Notes: generated by a model not told the origin, from the sequence alone. 64,000 bases of DNA from Peterkaempfera bronchialis (GCF_003258605.2 NZ_CP031264.1:3224001-3288000), one strand, 5' to 3'. Positions 1 to 9,290 are shown, counted from the first letter of the stretch. Made by a program: numbers and translations.

Positions 1-331
1 CGGGGGTGAGCGCGGCGATCGGCCGCCAGGAGTCGTTGAGCGCCTGGTGCGAGGTGAGGCTGCGGCGCAGGGCGTCCATGGCCCGCTCGGTGTCGTCCTT
101 GTAGAGCGCGTCGCGGGCGGTGCGCCACTCATGGACGAGGAGGGTGAACCAGAGCTCCATCACCTGGGTGGTGACCAGGAAGGCCATCTCGCCGGGGTCG
201 TCCGAATACGGCTGCTGGAGGTGGGTGAGCACGGAGGCGTGCACATAGTCCTCATACGGCGTCGTCCCCTCGAACTCCAGGGTGGGTATGCCCTGCGCGG
301 AGTCTGCGGCGACGGTGTCGGGGTCGTTCAT
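1..331 (-). CDS. kynA: Tryptophan 2,3-dioxygenase, N-terminal part (cut by window edge)
   Basis: The family is a heme dioxygenase that opens the indole ring of L-tryptophan to N-formylkynurenine, the first step of tryptophan catabolism. Only the first ~110 residues are here; the 3' end lies left of the window. Seen: YEDYVHASVLTHLQQP near residue 30, then MAFLVTTQVMELWFTLLVHEW, which matches the family's conserved helix with the substrate- and heme-pocket residues. The ATG at 329-331 has a GAGGAG ribosome binding site about 6 bases upstream. Codon use is typical high-GC. The family is clear; function is inferred from the N-terminus only. Confidence 0.85.
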   Translation of the reverse strand, partial: MNDPDTVAADSAQGIPTLEFEGTTPYEDYVHASVLTHLQQPYSDDPGEMAFLVTTQVMELWFTLLVHEWRTARDALYKDDTERAMDALRRSLTSHQALNDSWRPIAALTP

Positions 332-530
332 AGGGGTCTCCTCATCGGCTCCGAGAACCGCTGCGATCCCTATCATGCGCCGCCGGACCAGGGAAGGGGC
401 CGCCGTGGGCACGCCCGGCTGCGGAGGAGGCCGGCTCCGGCTCTGACGACGCGTCGGCGTACCTGGCGTCGGCGTACTTCGCGGCGGGCGGAGGAGGGGA
501 GGCCGGCCGACCGCAGGCAGCGGCCGGCCG

Positions 531-591
531 GGGCGAGGCGGGTGGGGCGAGGCGGGTGGGGCGAGGCGGGTGGGGCGAGGCGGGTGGGGCG
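531..591. repeat. Four perfect tandem copies of a 14-bp unit
   Basis: The unit GGGCGAGGCGGGTG occurs four times head to tail from 531 to 586 and begins a fifth copy. It lies in the gap between kynA and the DUF3151 gene, just past the DUF3151 stop codon. It is strongly G-rich on this strand and probably arose by replication slippage; I see no coding role. Confidence 0.85.
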
Positions 592-599
592 TGCGGGGG

Positions 600-1013
600 T
601 CAGCCCAGGGTCTCGGCGGCGGTGGGCGAGCTGTCGCGCAGGAACTGGGCGCAGCGCTCGGCCTCCGGCTTCTCGCCGATCGCGTCGGCGGCGCGGGCCA
701 GGGCGTGCAGGGCGCGCAGGAAGCCCCGGTTGGGCTCGTGCTCCCACGGCACCGGGCCGTGGCCCTTCCAGCCGTTGCGGCGCAGCGCGTCCAGGCCGCG
801 GTGGTAGCCGGTGCGCGCATAGGCGTACGACTCGACCACCCGGCCGGCCGCGAAGGCGTCGTCGGCGAGCTGCGCCCACGCCAGGGAGGAGGTCGGGTGC
901 GCCGCCGCCACCTCGGCCGGAGATGCCCCTCCGGCCAGCAGCTCCATCGGCTCGGTCTCGGCGGGCAGCCGGGTCGGGGGCGGGCCCCCGAGCAGGTTCT
1001 CGTGGATGCTCAT
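600..1013 (-). CDS. DUF3151 family protein
   Basis: A 137-residue soluble actinobacterial protein of unknown function (DUF3151). Seen: N-terminus MSIHENLLGGPPPTRLPAE, a central ALA-rich helix with SLAWAQLADDAFAAGRVVESYAYARTGYHRGLDALRRNGWKG split over conserved W, Y and R positions, and a C-terminal helix with PEAERCAQFL; the arrangement resembles a short TPR-like helical repeat. The ATG at 1011-1013 has TGGAG just upstream, so I prefer it to the longer reading frame. It follows the aldolase gene on the same strand, an order conserved in Streptomyces, but a GC-rich hairpin separates the two. No signal peptide. Confidence 0.8.
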   Translation of the reverse strand: MSIHENLLGGPPPTRLPAETEPMELLAGGASPAEVAAAHPTSSLAWAQLADDAFAAGRVVESYAYARTGYHRGLDALRRNGWKGHGPVPWEHEPNRGFLRALHALARAADAIGEKPEAERCAQFLRDSSPTAAETLG

Positions 1014-1027
1014 GGCTCCAGTCTGCA

Positions 1028-1063
1028 CGGTGCCCCGGTGCGGGAATCCGCACCGGGGCACCG
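1028..1063. terminator. Perfect 16-bp hairpin between aldolase and DUF3151 genes
   Basis: CGGTGCCCCGGTGCGG (1028-1043) pairs perfectly with 1048-1063 across a GAAT loop. It starts 12 bases past the aldolase stop codon and lies just before the DUF3151 start, so it can end or attenuate leftward transcription from the aldolase gene. There is no U-tract, as usual in Streptomyces. Confidence 0.7.
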
Positions 1064-1074
1064 AGGGAGCGTCT

Positions 1075-2097
<1,023 letters not shown>

Positions 2098-2246
2098 GGA
2101 ATCCGCTCCTGTCGGTGTGCGGTGTACGTACGGTGAACGCCTGTGCCATCCTCCCAGAAGAGCGGCACCGCTTCATCTTCCTGCCCGTCAGTCGGGACGG
2201 CGGGACGACGCACGGCGGGTAAAGACGGGCCCGCTACTCTGCACCG

Positions 2247-2990
2247 GTGGACACGACGACGCTCGCGCTCAACCTCCTCGACGCCAAGTCGCTGATCTCC
2301 TCCCTCGGCACGGTCGGGCTCCTCGCGATCATCTTTGCCGAGACGGGGCTGCTGATCGGCTTCTTCTTCCCGGGGGACTCACTGCTGATCCTGGCCGGGG
2401 TGGCCGCGTCCAGCGCCGCCGCCAAGGCTTTCGGCGAGGGCGTGCAGATGCCCATCGCCGTCCTGCTGCTGGGAGCGCCGCTGTGCGCCATCGCCGGGGC
2501 GCAGCTGGGCCATCTGCTCGGGGCCAAGGTCGGCCCGAGGATGTTCGACAAGCCGGAGTCGAAGATCTTCCGCCCGGAGTTCGTGGAGAAGGCCGAGTAC
2601 TACTTCGACAAGTTCGGGCCGGCCAAGGCCGTGGTCATGGCCCGCTTCATCCCGGTCGTGCGGACCTTCCTCAACCCGGTGGCGGGCACGCTGGAGATGC
2701 CGGCCCGCACCTTCTTCGTCTGGAATGTCGTCGGCGGCGTGCTGTGGACCGAGTCCATGCTGCTCATCGGCTACTTCACCGGCGACCAGCTGGCCGGGGT
2801 GATCGACACCTACCTGATCCCGGCGATGGCGCTGATCGTGCTGATCTCGATCTCGCCGGTGCTGATCGAGGTGTGGCGGGAGCGCCGCAAGAAGAAGGCC
2901 GGCGGGGGCGCCGGCACCGCCGAGCAGGAGGCGCAGCCGCACCCGAGGGAGCCCGCGTCGCCGGGCGGCGGGCGGCACCGCCGCCGCTGA
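2247..2990 (+). CDS. DedA family integral membrane protein
   Basis: A 247-residue polytopic inner-membrane protein of the DedA/SNARE-associated family; members flip or transport lipids such as undecaprenyl phosphate or phosphatidylethanolamine. Seen: hydrophobic segments around residues 17-45 and 70-90, the family motif FFPGDSLL (38-46), a central ARFIPVVRTFLNPVAG with the conserved R-x3-P-x2-R signature, and a C-terminal hydrophobic helix (about 185-210) followed by a basic, low-complexity tail with RRKKK. The start is GTG at 2247. It is divergent from fba and convergent with pyrE, with the parS palindrome in between. Which lipid it handles cannot be told from sequence. Confidence 0.9.
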   Translation: MDTTTLALNLLDAKSLISSLGTVGLLAIIFAETGLLIGFFFPGDSLLILAGVAASSAAAKAFGEGVQMPIAVLLLGAPLCAIAGAQLGHLLGAKVGPRMFDKPESKIFRPEFVEKAEYYFDKFGPAKAVVMARFIPVVRTFLNPVAGTLEMPARTFFVWNVVGGVLWTESMLLIGYFTGDQLAGVIDTYLIPAMALIVLISISPVLIEVWRERRKKKAGGGAGTAEQEAQPHPREPASPGGGRHRRR

Positions 2991-3012
2991 GCTGCATTGG
3001 GTCTGGCCTGGA

Positions 3013-3060
3013 CATGCCGACGGGCGGGTGTTTCACGTGAAACACCCGCCCGTCGGCATG
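3013..3060. other. parS: parS centromere-like site inside a 48-bp perfect palindrome
   Basis: Bases 3029-3044 read TGTTTCACGTGAAACA, the exact consensus binding site of ParB in Bacillus and Streptomyces. The palindrome continues perfectly outward to 3013 and 3060 (arms CATGCCGACGGGCGGG and complement). It sits in the 108-bp gap between the convergent dedA and pyrE genes, so transcripts from either side would form a 24-bp stem, and the site may also terminate transcription both ways. ParB spreading from such sites organises the origin region for segregation during sporulation. Confidence 0.9.
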
Positions 3061-3098
3061 TCCGGCGTCTGCGGGGGTGCCCGGTGCGCCCGTCGGCG

Positions 3099-3638
3099 TC
3101 AGGCCAGATCGAGGTCGCCCAGGGTGTAGGCGGCGTAATACGGCAGGCCGGCCTCCTTGATCGCCGGGGCGGCGCCGCGCTCCACGATCACCGCGACCCC
3201 GACCACCTCGGCGCCCGCCTCGCGCAGCGCCTCCACGGCGGTCAGCACCGAGCCGCCGGTGGTGGAGGTGTCCTCCACGGCGAGCACCCGGCGCCCCTTG
3301 ACGTCCGGACCCTCGACCCGGCGCTGAAGGCCGTGGGCCTTGCCCGCCTTGCGGACCACAAAGGCGTCCAGGCTCCGGCCGCGCGCCGCCGAGGCGTGCA
3401 GCATCGCGGCGGCGACCGGGTCGGCGCCCAGCGTCAGCCCGCCGACCGCGTCGTACTGGAGGTCGGCCGTGAGGTCCAGCATGACCCGGCCCACCAGCGG
3501 GGCGGCCTCGCCGTCCAGGGTGATGCGGCGGAGGTCGACGTAGTAGTCGGCCTCGCGGCCGGAGGAGAGGATCACCTTGCCGTGGACGACGGCCTTGTCC
3601 TTGATCTGCGCCAGCAGGGCGTCGCGGTCGTTGCTCAT
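3099..3638 (-). CDS. pyrE: Orotate phosphoribosyltransferase
   Basis: The family catalyses orotate + PRPP to orotidine 5'-phosphate in de novo pyrimidine synthesis. The 179 residues match the family. Seen: SSGREADYYVDLRRITLDG near residue 25, GGLTLGADPVAAAML near 65, the basic catalytic loop FVVRKAGKAHG near 92, and the PRPP-binding motif RVLAVEDTSTTGGSVLTAV near 117 with its acidic pair E-D. The ATG at 3636-3638 follows a weak purine tract and gives MSNDRDALLAQIKDKAVVHG split over residues 1-20. It is convergent with dedA, and the next gene upstream (epimerase) runs the same way after 35 bases. Confidence 0.95.
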   Translation of the reverse strand: MSNDRDALLAQIKDKAVVHGKVILSSGREADYYVDLRRITLDGEAAPLVGRVMLDLTADLQYDAVGGLTLGADPVAAAMLHASAARGRSLDAFVVRKAGKAHGLQRRVEGPDVKGRRVLAVEDTSTTGGSVLTAVEALREAGAEVVGVAVIVERGAAPAIKEAGLPYYAAYTLGDLDLA

Positions 3639-3673
3639 GGACCACCAGCCTAGTTCGCCCGGCCGCCGCCGCC

Positions 3674-4549
3674 TCACGGACGCTCCCAGCGCCAGGTGGT
3701 CACCGCCTCCAGCGGATCGATCAGGGTGACCAGGCGCGGATCGGTGTTGAGGCCGTTGGGCGGGCCGCTCTGCGGCTCCACGCAGAGGGCGTCGCCGAGT
3801 ACGTCGAAGACCACCGCCCAGCGGCAGTCGCTGGTGAGGGTCAGCCGCAGCAGGCCCGGCCACTCCAGGGTGGCCCGCACCCCGTCGGGCATGCCGAAGC
3901 AGTCGTCCCAGGGGCCCGGCAGCGGGTCGATGCGCTTTCCGGTGGGCAGCTGGTCCGGCCCGCGCTCCTCCTGCCAGTCCGGGGTGAAGTCCAGCTCCAG
4001 GGGCGCGCTCTCCTCGGGTGCGCCCAGCGGTCGCCGCAGGAACCAGGGGTGCCAGCCGACCTGTGCCGGGAAGGAGTCGCCCCGGGTCTCCAGCTCCAGG
4101 GTGAGGCGCAGCTCGCCGGGGTCGAGTTCAAAGCGCTGGGTGACCCGGCCGGGGTAGGGCCAGGGGTCCGCGAGGTCGTGGACGAAGACCGCCTCGCGGT
4201 CGGTCGGCGGGGCGGCGGGACGCCAGACGGCGGCGACGGCGGTGCCGTGGGCGGCGTGCGGCGGCAGCAGGTCGGTGGGGAGCCGGTGGCGCACCGGGCC
4301 GTTGTTGAAGGTGCCCCGGTCCACCCGGCCGGCCCAGGGCACCATCGGGAAGCTGCCCCAGCCGAAGAGCCGGTCCGAGGCCGCTGCCGCCGGTTCGGGC
4401 GGCGCCTGGCGCAGCAGCTCCAGGCCGCCGATGCGCAGGCTCCCCAGGCGGCAGCCGGCGGCGGGCAGCACGGTCAGCTCGGCATCCCCGGCGGTGAGGC
4501 GGACGGGGGTCGGCTGATCCTTGGCGGGGTCGGCGGCAGCGCTGGTCAA
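3674..4549 (-). CDS. Aldose 1-epimerase family protein
   Basis: A 291-residue galactose-mutarotase-like beta-sandwich protein; characterised relatives interconvert alpha and beta anomers of hexoses. Seen: N-terminal AGDAELTVLPAAGCRLGSLR, the core GSFPMVPWAGRVDRGTF near residue 70, AAHGTAVAAVW near 105 with the conserved catalytic-type His, QVGWHPWFLRRPLG near 180 with the second His, and CVEPQSGPPNGLN near 255 with the catalytic-type Glu. The TTG at 4547-4549 has GGAG seven bases upstream; longer starts would overlap the next gene by 38 bases and add a low-complexity DP-rich tail. The substrate is unknown. Confidence 0.85.
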   Translation of the reverse strand: MTSAAADPAKDQPTPVRLTAGDAELTVLPAAGCRLGSLRIGGLELLRQAPPEPAAAASDRLFGWGSFPMVPWAGRVDRGTFNNGPVRHRLPTDLLPPHAAHGTAVAAVWRPAAPPTDREAVFVHDLADPWPYPGRVTQRFELDPGELRLTLELETRGDSFPAQVGWHPWFLRRPLGAPEESAPLELDFTPDWQEERGPDQLPTGKRIDPLPGPWDDCFGMPDGVRATLEWPGLLRLTLTSDCRWAVVFDVLGDALCVEPQSGPPNGLNTDPRLVTLIDPLEAVTTWRWERP

Positions 4550-4631
4550 GGGGTCTCCGTACTCGTCGCCGCACGGGGCTGGGCGTGCTGGGCGTGGCGT
4601 GCTCGGGTCGGGGTCGGGGTCGGGTCTGGGC

Positions 4632-5651
4632 TCAGTGTCTGCGCAGGGCGCGGGCCAGCGCGACCGCACCGCCGAGCAGGGCCACTCCGCCGCCGATCAC
4701 CCAGGGCAGCAGGCTGCGCTCGGCGTCCGGGGTGGCCACCGGGGTGGCGGGGCCCCGTTCGGCGCCGGTCCAGCGGGCGGCGGCCCTGGCACGGGCGCTG
4801 CGGGCGGGCAGCGCGGGGCCGTAGCGGCCCCGGGGCGGGGCGTGGTCGACCTCCTCGGCCGAGCGGCCCACGATGGAGCGGCGGACCGGACCGTCGAGCA
4901 GGTCGGCAGGGTCGGTGAGGGCGCCGTCCCCCAGCTCGCCGCCGAGCAGCCGGGCGGCCTCCAGCGCATTGAGGTCGGCGTCCACCGTCTCGCCGGGCTC
5001 GGGCTCCGCGTCCCCGGGCGCGTCGACGTCGTCCAGTCCGTCCAGGGCGCCGGACTCGGGGAAGGCGTCGAGCGCCTCGGCCTCGGCGTCGCGCAGCTCC
5101 TCGTCCAGTTCCTCCAGCCCGTCGGCAACCGGCTCGGGCTGGGGCTCGGGCTCGGGCTGCGGCTCGGGCTGCGGCTCGGGCATGGCCGCCGCCGGGTCGG
5201 TGGCGAGCGCGGCGGCGAAGCGTTCCAGCAGCCGCTGTCCGGCCGCTGCGACGGCGGCGCCGTCCAGTTCGGTGAGGCGGCCCTTGGCCACCAGGTCGCC
5301 GGTGACCACCAGGCGGGCCGTGTCGGCGTCCGGCTCCTCCTCCACGGCGATGCGCAGGATCACGGACGCCTCCCCCGTACCGCGCGCCTCGTGCCCCTCG
5401 GCGGTGACCGACAGCGCACCGCCGTCCGCGCCGGTGCCGCCGCCGCTGTCCGGGACGGCCGTGTACTCGCCCCGGTAGGTGATGGTGGCCCCGCCGACCC
5501 GCAGCCGCAGCCGCCCGGCGACCGGCCCGTCCGCAGTGGCCTCCGGCCGATCCGCAGTCAGTCCGGGTACGCACCGGGCCAGCAGCCCTGGCTCACGCAG
5601 CGCCTGCCGGACGAGCCGGGCCGGAAGCGGGACGAGGACCTGATGCTCCAT
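4632..5651 (-). CDS. SRPBCC/CoxG-like protein with C-terminal membrane anchor
   Basis: A 339-residue protein. Residues 1-155 resemble the SRPBCC fold of the CO dehydrogenase subunit G type (MEHQVLVPLPARLVRQAL; LLARCVPGL; AGRLRLRVGGATITYRGEY; ATDPAAAMPE after the domain). A long acidic linker with EPQPEPQPEPEPQPEP and DGLEELDEELRDAEAEALD follows (about 170-250), and the C-terminus ends in one hydrophobic helix (LLPWVIGGGVALLGGAVAL) and a basic tail. It is therefore probably tail-anchored with a cytoplasmic lipid-like ligand domain. It lies 82 bases upstream of the epimerase gene on the same strand. Its role is unknown. Confidence 0.75.
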   Translation of the reverse strand: MEHQVLVPLPARLVRQALREPGLLARCVPGLTADRPEATADGPVAGRLRLRVGGATITYRGEYTAVPDSGGGTGADGGALSVTAEGHEARGTGEASVILRIAVEEEPDADTARLVVTGDLVAKGRLTELDGAAVAAAGQRLLERFAAALATDPAAAMPEPQPEPQPEPEPQPEPVADGLEELDEELRDAEAEALDAFPESGALDGLDDVDAPGDAEPEPGETVDADLNALEAARLLGGELGDGALTDPADLLDGPVRRSIVGRSAEEVDHAPPRGRYGPALPARSARARAAARWTGAERGPATPVATPDAERSLLPWVIGGGVALLGGAVALARALRRH

Positions 5652-5767
5652 AGCTCGGAGCCTACCCACCGGCCCCCGGATGAGGAGGGCCCTTACGGAC
5701 GGACACGCACGCAGGCGCTCCCCGAAGCCGCCCGCCACCGCACCGCCGCACCCCGCACCGCACCCCG

Positions 5768-6064
5768 CCGCCGAGCCCCGTAGCGGCCCGGCGCCCCGCA
5801 AGCCTCACCCCAGCGGACGCAGCAAGGCCGCAGGCGGCAGGGCGGGAATGAGACGGCGGGACGGCCGCCCGCACTGCACCGCCGCGCCACGCCGCCGAGC
5901 CCCTTGGCAGCCCAGCGCCCCGCGAAGCCTCACCCGCAGCAGCCCCGCCGCCCGGCCGGGCCGAGGGTGGTCGGCCAGGACGGCCGCCCGCACTGCACCG
6001 CCGCACAACGCCGAGCCCCATGGCAGCCCGGCGCCCCGCGAGCCTCACCCCAGCGGACGCAGCA
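5768..6064. repeat. Three degenerate direct repeats, ~120-bp period
   Basis: A block CCGAGCCCC..GCGCCCCGC..AGCCTCACC occurs at about 5768-5824, 5891-5945 and 6008-6064. The outer copies also share CCCAGCGGACGCAGCA. A second block GCCGCCCGCACTGCACCGCCG precedes copies two and three (5864 and 5983). The third copy includes the stop codon and last codons of the aminopropyltransferase-like gene, so the other two look like copies of that gene's 3' end in the 393-bp gap before 5651. I see no gene in this gap. Confidence 0.75.
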
Positions 6065-7622
6065 GGGTGGCAGGGGGCGGGGCAGGGGTGGGCCGGCGGG
6101 CGGCGAGGCGGGTTGCGGCGGCGCGCAGCTCGGCCGGGGCGAGGGTGGTCGGCCGGGCGGCGGCGAGCAGGAAGCCCTGGTCCGCCGGGGTGCCGCAGCC
6201 GGGCGTCCCGACGGGGACGGCGTAGGGGGTGGTCCGCAGCGCCACCGAGCGCAGCGTGGACTCCACGGCCCAGAACCGCCGCTCCGCCGCCGTCCCCGGG
6301 CCCAGCGGTCCGGGGTGCAGGGCCAGTCGGCCGCCGGGGGCGAGCAGCCGGGCGGCCAGCCCGTAGAACTCCTCGGTCCAGAGTTCGGCGCCGCGTTCCC
6401 CGCCGGGCTCCGGCAGGTCGGCCAGGATCACGTCGAAGGGCGGCTCGGCCGAGGCCGCGGCCCGCAGCCAGCCGAAGGGGTCCGCCGCGACGATCCGTAC
6501 CCGGGGGTCGTCCAGCGCGTGCCGGTTGAGCGCGGTGAGCGCCGGGTCGGTCCGGGCCAGCGCGGTGAGGTCGGGGTCCGGCTGCACGGCCACCACCTGC
6601 CGTACGCCGGGGTGGCGCAGCACCTCCCGTACGGTGAGGCCGTCGCCGCCGCCCAGCACCAGCACCCGGGCGTGGGGCCCGGCCATGGCCGGGGCAGCCA
6701 GGGCCTGCTGGAGGCGGCGTCCGTCGGCCGCGCACAGGGCCAGGCGCCCGTCGAGGTAGAGCCGGAGCCCGGCTCCGGTGGCCGCCCCGGTGAGTACGAT
6801 CTCCTGCTGTCCGCCCTGGTCGGCGAACCGCACCCGGTCGCCGTAGAGCGCGTGGCGGGCGGCCCGTTCGACGGCGTCGGTGCCTGCGGCGGCCGTGGCG
6901 AGTGCGGCCAGTACCAGTCCGCAGCCCGCCCAGAGCAGCAGCCGGGTGCGCCGTGCCGGCTCGTCCCGGAAGAGCCAGAGCACGACCGCCCCGCCGGCCA
7001 CCGCGTTGACGCCGCCTGCCAGCAGGGCACCCGCGGCCTGGCCGAAGGCGGGGAGCAGCAGAAAGGGGAAGGCGAGGCCGCCGACCAGGGCGCCGACGTA
7101 GTCCGCGGCGAAGAGGTCGGCGACCGCCCGGCCGGGGTCCTGCCGGCGGATGCGCTGGATCAGGGTCATCAGCAGCGGGATCTCGGCCCCGATGAGGAGG
7201 CCGATCAGGGCGGCGAGGGCCGCCGTGGCCGCCCGGCACTGGCCGAACCAGGCCCAGCAGGCGTAGAGGGCGAGCCCGGAGAGGCCGCCGACCAGGGCCA
7301 GCGCCGACTCGACGACCGCGAAGGCGGTTGCGGGGCGGCGGGTGAGGTGCTTGGCGAGCAGGGAGCCTATGCCCATGGCGAAGACCATCACCGACAGCAC
7401 GAGCGAGGTCTGGGTGACCGGGTCGCCGAGCAGGCGCCCGCCGAGGGCGACCAGTTCCAGTTCGTAGACCAGGCCGCAGGCCGCGCAGACGAAGGCGGCC
7501 AGCAGCACCAGCAGCCGGGCCGGACCGGCCGATATGCCGGTCGGCTTCCGGAGCCGCTCGGGAGGGGGGCCGCAGACGGTGCGGGGGGTGGCCGTTTCGA
7601 TGGACTGGTCGATCACAAACAA
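6045..7622 (-). CDS. Membrane-bound spermidine-synthase-like protein
   Basis: A 525-residue fusion of a polytopic membrane part and a polyamine-synthase-like Rossmann domain. Seen: six to seven hydrophobic segments in residues 30-240 (for example FVCAACGLVYELELVALGG and VLSVMVFAMGIGSLLAK), then the methyltransferase-like fold with RVLVLGGGDGLTVREVLRHP near 305, DPRVRIVAADPFGWLR near 362 and FDVILADLPEPGG near 385. The GGGDG and ADLPEP motifs match aminopropyltransferases that join decarboxylated S-adenosylmethionine to putrescine, but membrane-fused members are not proven to make spermidine. It ends in the repeat described at 6008-6064. Confidence 0.8.
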   Translation of the reverse strand: MFVIDQSIETATPRTVCGPPPERLRKPTGISAGPARLLVLLAAFVCAACGLVYELELVALGGRLLGDPVTQTSLVLSVMVFAMGIGSLLAKHLTRRPATAFAVVESALALVGGLSGLALYACWAWFGQCRAATAALAALIGLLIGAEIPLLMTLIQRIRRQDPGRAVADLFAADYVGALVGGLAFPFLLLPAFGQAAGALLAGGVNAVAGGAVVLWLFRDEPARRTRLLLWAGCGLVLAALATAAAGTDAVERAARHALYGDRVRFADQGGQQEIVLTGAATGAGLRLYLDGRLALCAADGRRLQQALAAPAMAGPHARVLVLGGGDGLTVREVLRHPGVRQVVAVQPDPDLTALARTDPALTALNRHALDDPRVRIVAADPFGWLRAAASAEPPFDVILADLPEPGGERGAELWTEEFYGLAARLLAPGGRLALHPGPLGPGTAAERRFWAVESTLRSVALRTTPYAVPVGTPGCGTPADQGFLLAAARPTTLAPAELRAAATRLAARRPTPAPPPATLLRPLG

Positions 7623-7708
7623 ACGCTAGGCGACATATGCAAGAATTCTCGTCACCCGATTGAGCGATAGATTGTCGTAATTCCCTGACGGCTCGTTCGA
7701 GCGAGCGA

Positions 7709-8230
7709 TTATCTCCCCGGCAGCGGATTCGGCGCGGTCAACGCGGACCGGGTGCAGACCAGGGTGCCCTCCTGCGGATAGGCGTGCCAGGTCCGCCACT
7801 GGAGCCGCCGCGCGTCACCGCCCGCCACCAGGGCCGTGAAGGCGGTGGGGTCCCCCGGGAAGACCCCGGCCAGACCGGCGGGGTGCCCCTCCACCAGGGC
7901 GAGCAGCTCCTGCGCGCGGGCGGCGAAGGAGTGGCCTGGCAGCGTCTCCACCCGGGCCGCGAACTCGTACTCCCACCCCTGCACCCGCTCGGCGACCCGG
8001 GCCGGCAGCGGGGCCCGCCGCCCCGGCAGGCAGGCGACCGTCTCCGAGCAGATCCCCCGCTCGGCGTCCAGCATGACCTGGTGCGACGCCCCGAGCAGGC
8101 GCAGTTGCAGATCCGCCGGACCGAAGGTCAGGTCGAGCACCGCCAGCGCGGGCAGCGGGCCGCTGCCGAGGCACCACGCCAGCTGCCCGGCGCGGGTGTC
8201 GGTATAGGTGGTCTGGAGTGTGGTGAGCAT
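7709..8230 (-). CDS. DUF2617 family protein
   Basis: A 173-residue soluble actinobacterial protein of unknown function. Seen: MLTTLQTTYTDTRAGQLAW, LQLRLLGASHQVML near 48, WEYEFAARVETLPGHSFAA near 92 and LQWRTWHAYPQEGTLVCTRS near 142, all in the order of the DUF2617 family. The ATG at 8228-8230 has GGAG six bases before it, which decides against the longer frame to 8308. It precedes the aminopropyltransferase-like gene on the same strand, a pairing usual in Streptomyces. Confidence 0.8.
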   Translation of the reverse strand: MLTTLQTTYTDTRAGQLAWCLGSGPLPALAVLDLTFGPADLQLRLLGASHQVMLDAERGICSETVACLPGRRAPLPARVAERVQGWEYEFAARVETLPGHSFAARAQELLALVEGHPAGLAGVFPGDPTAFTALVAGGDARRLQWRTWHAYPQEGTLVCTRSALTAPNPLPGR

Positions 8231-8441
8231 TCTCGGCTCCGCGTACTCGCCGGGCGCGGCCGGCCGTGGAGGAAGGGGAATCGTCCGATGACTCAGAGAG
8301 GAAAGCACGGATTCTGCGCGCCTGTGGGTGATTTACCCATATGAGTCAAATAGCCACCGTCCGGTGCGGTCCGCCTTTCATACCGGATCCCCCGCTGCCG
8401 CTTTCCGATCGGACCCGGGCCCGGCGCCCCGGGACGCGGAA

Positions 8442-8475
8442 GGGCCCGGCCGTCCCCGTGGGGACGGCCGGGCCC
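8442..8475. terminator. GC-rich hairpin after ybjN-like gene
   Basis: GGGCCCGGCCGTCCCC (8442-8457) is followed after a 2-base spacer by its perfect complement (8460-8475). It lies 22 bases past the stop codon of the YbjN gene and is a likely factor-independent terminator for leftward transcription. Confidence 0.8.
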
Positions 8476-8496
8476 TGGGCGGGCGTACGGCGCGGG

Positions 8497-9045
8497 TCAG
8501 CTCTCGTCGGAGCCGGAGTCGGACTCGCCGCCCTCGCCGTCGACCTCCTTCTGAAGGCCGAGGCGCTCCGCCATCCACTGCTCGAAGCCGACGGCGGCGT
8601 TGGTCCAGTTCGCCGTGGTGGCCACGAAGTACTCCAGGTTGACCCCCATGCCGACGATCATCTGCGATTCGCCGATCAGGCGGACCACGCCGTCCTCATG
8701 GGTGTGCGTGTAGACCTTGGGCCACAGGGTGTCGCGGTTCCACTCGTCGATCAGGTCGAGGATCTCGCCCTTCTGCTCGATCGGGTACGCCCGGTCGTAG
8801 AAGGAGCGGACGGCGAAAAGCTCGCCCTCGTCGCCCCGGAACATGTAGTAGACCCGGAAGCCCTCCCACGGCGCGGTGAGGTCACCCTCCTCGTCCACGA
8901 CGTGCTTGAGCTGCATCTGGTCCAGCAACTGCTTGACCAGCTCCTGGTCCGGCACCACCACCGGCGGAGCGGGGTTCGGCTGCCCGCCTCCCGGCTGCTG
9001 CGGGGGCATGCCGAAGGACGGAATGGAGGACGGGTCGATACTCAC
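8497..9045 (-). CDS. YbjN domain-containing protein
   Basis: A 182-residue cytoplasmic protein with a Pro/Gly/Gln-rich N-terminal tail (residues 5-35) and one YbjN domain (about 35-160), a fold related to type III secretion chaperones. Seen: LVKQLLDQMQLKHVVDEEGD, VYYMFRGDEGELFAVRSFYDR and TLWPKVYTHTHEDGVVRLIGE in sequence order, and an acidic tail with GGESDSGSDES. The GTG at 9043-9045 follows AAGGGA and gives the usual MSIDPSS start; an earlier in-frame codon at 9087 lacks a ribosome binding site. It stands alone with a terminator behind it. Function unknown. Confidence 0.85.
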   Translation of the reverse strand: MSIDPSSIPSFGMPPQQPGGGQPNPAPPVVVPDQELVKQLLDQMQLKHVVDEEGDLTAPWEGFRVYYMFRGDEGELFAVRSFYDRAYPIEQKGEILDLIDEWNRDTLWPKVYTHTHEDGVVRLIGESQMIVGMGVNLEYFVATTANWTNAAVGFEQWMAERLGLQKEVDGEGGESDSGSDES

Positions 9046-9250
9046 AGCTGGTCCCTTCGATACGGTTCGGCTGCCATCCTCCCCCATAGCTCCACCGCAG
9101 CACAGCGTCCGCAGGATGCTCGGTCGCGGGGGAGGAAACGGAGGCCCTCGGATCCGGTGCGAAGGTGGTTCGAGGACGGCCGGCAGCGGTACGGCTCCCG
9201 GATGCTGCCGCCACCTCCCTCAGCCTGCCCGATCGGCCGCGCGTAACACA

Positions 9251-9290
9251 CCGGGCCGAGCCCCGCACACTGCGGGACCCGGCCCGGGCC
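9251..9290. terminator. Imperfect hairpin after clpB
   Basis: CCGGGCC (9251-9257) and CCCCGCA pair with TGCGGGA and GGCCCGG to 9287 around a short ACAC loop, with a small bulge. It lies 24 bases past the clpB stop and fits a clpB terminator. The rest of the 268-bp gap to ybjN holds nothing I recognise. Confidence 0.55.

Noticed and set aside
7650-7708. Palindromic GCTCGTTCGAGCGAGC near 7692 as an operator or terminator
   Set aside because: Too short and internally repetitive to separate from chance in this gap; no further support.
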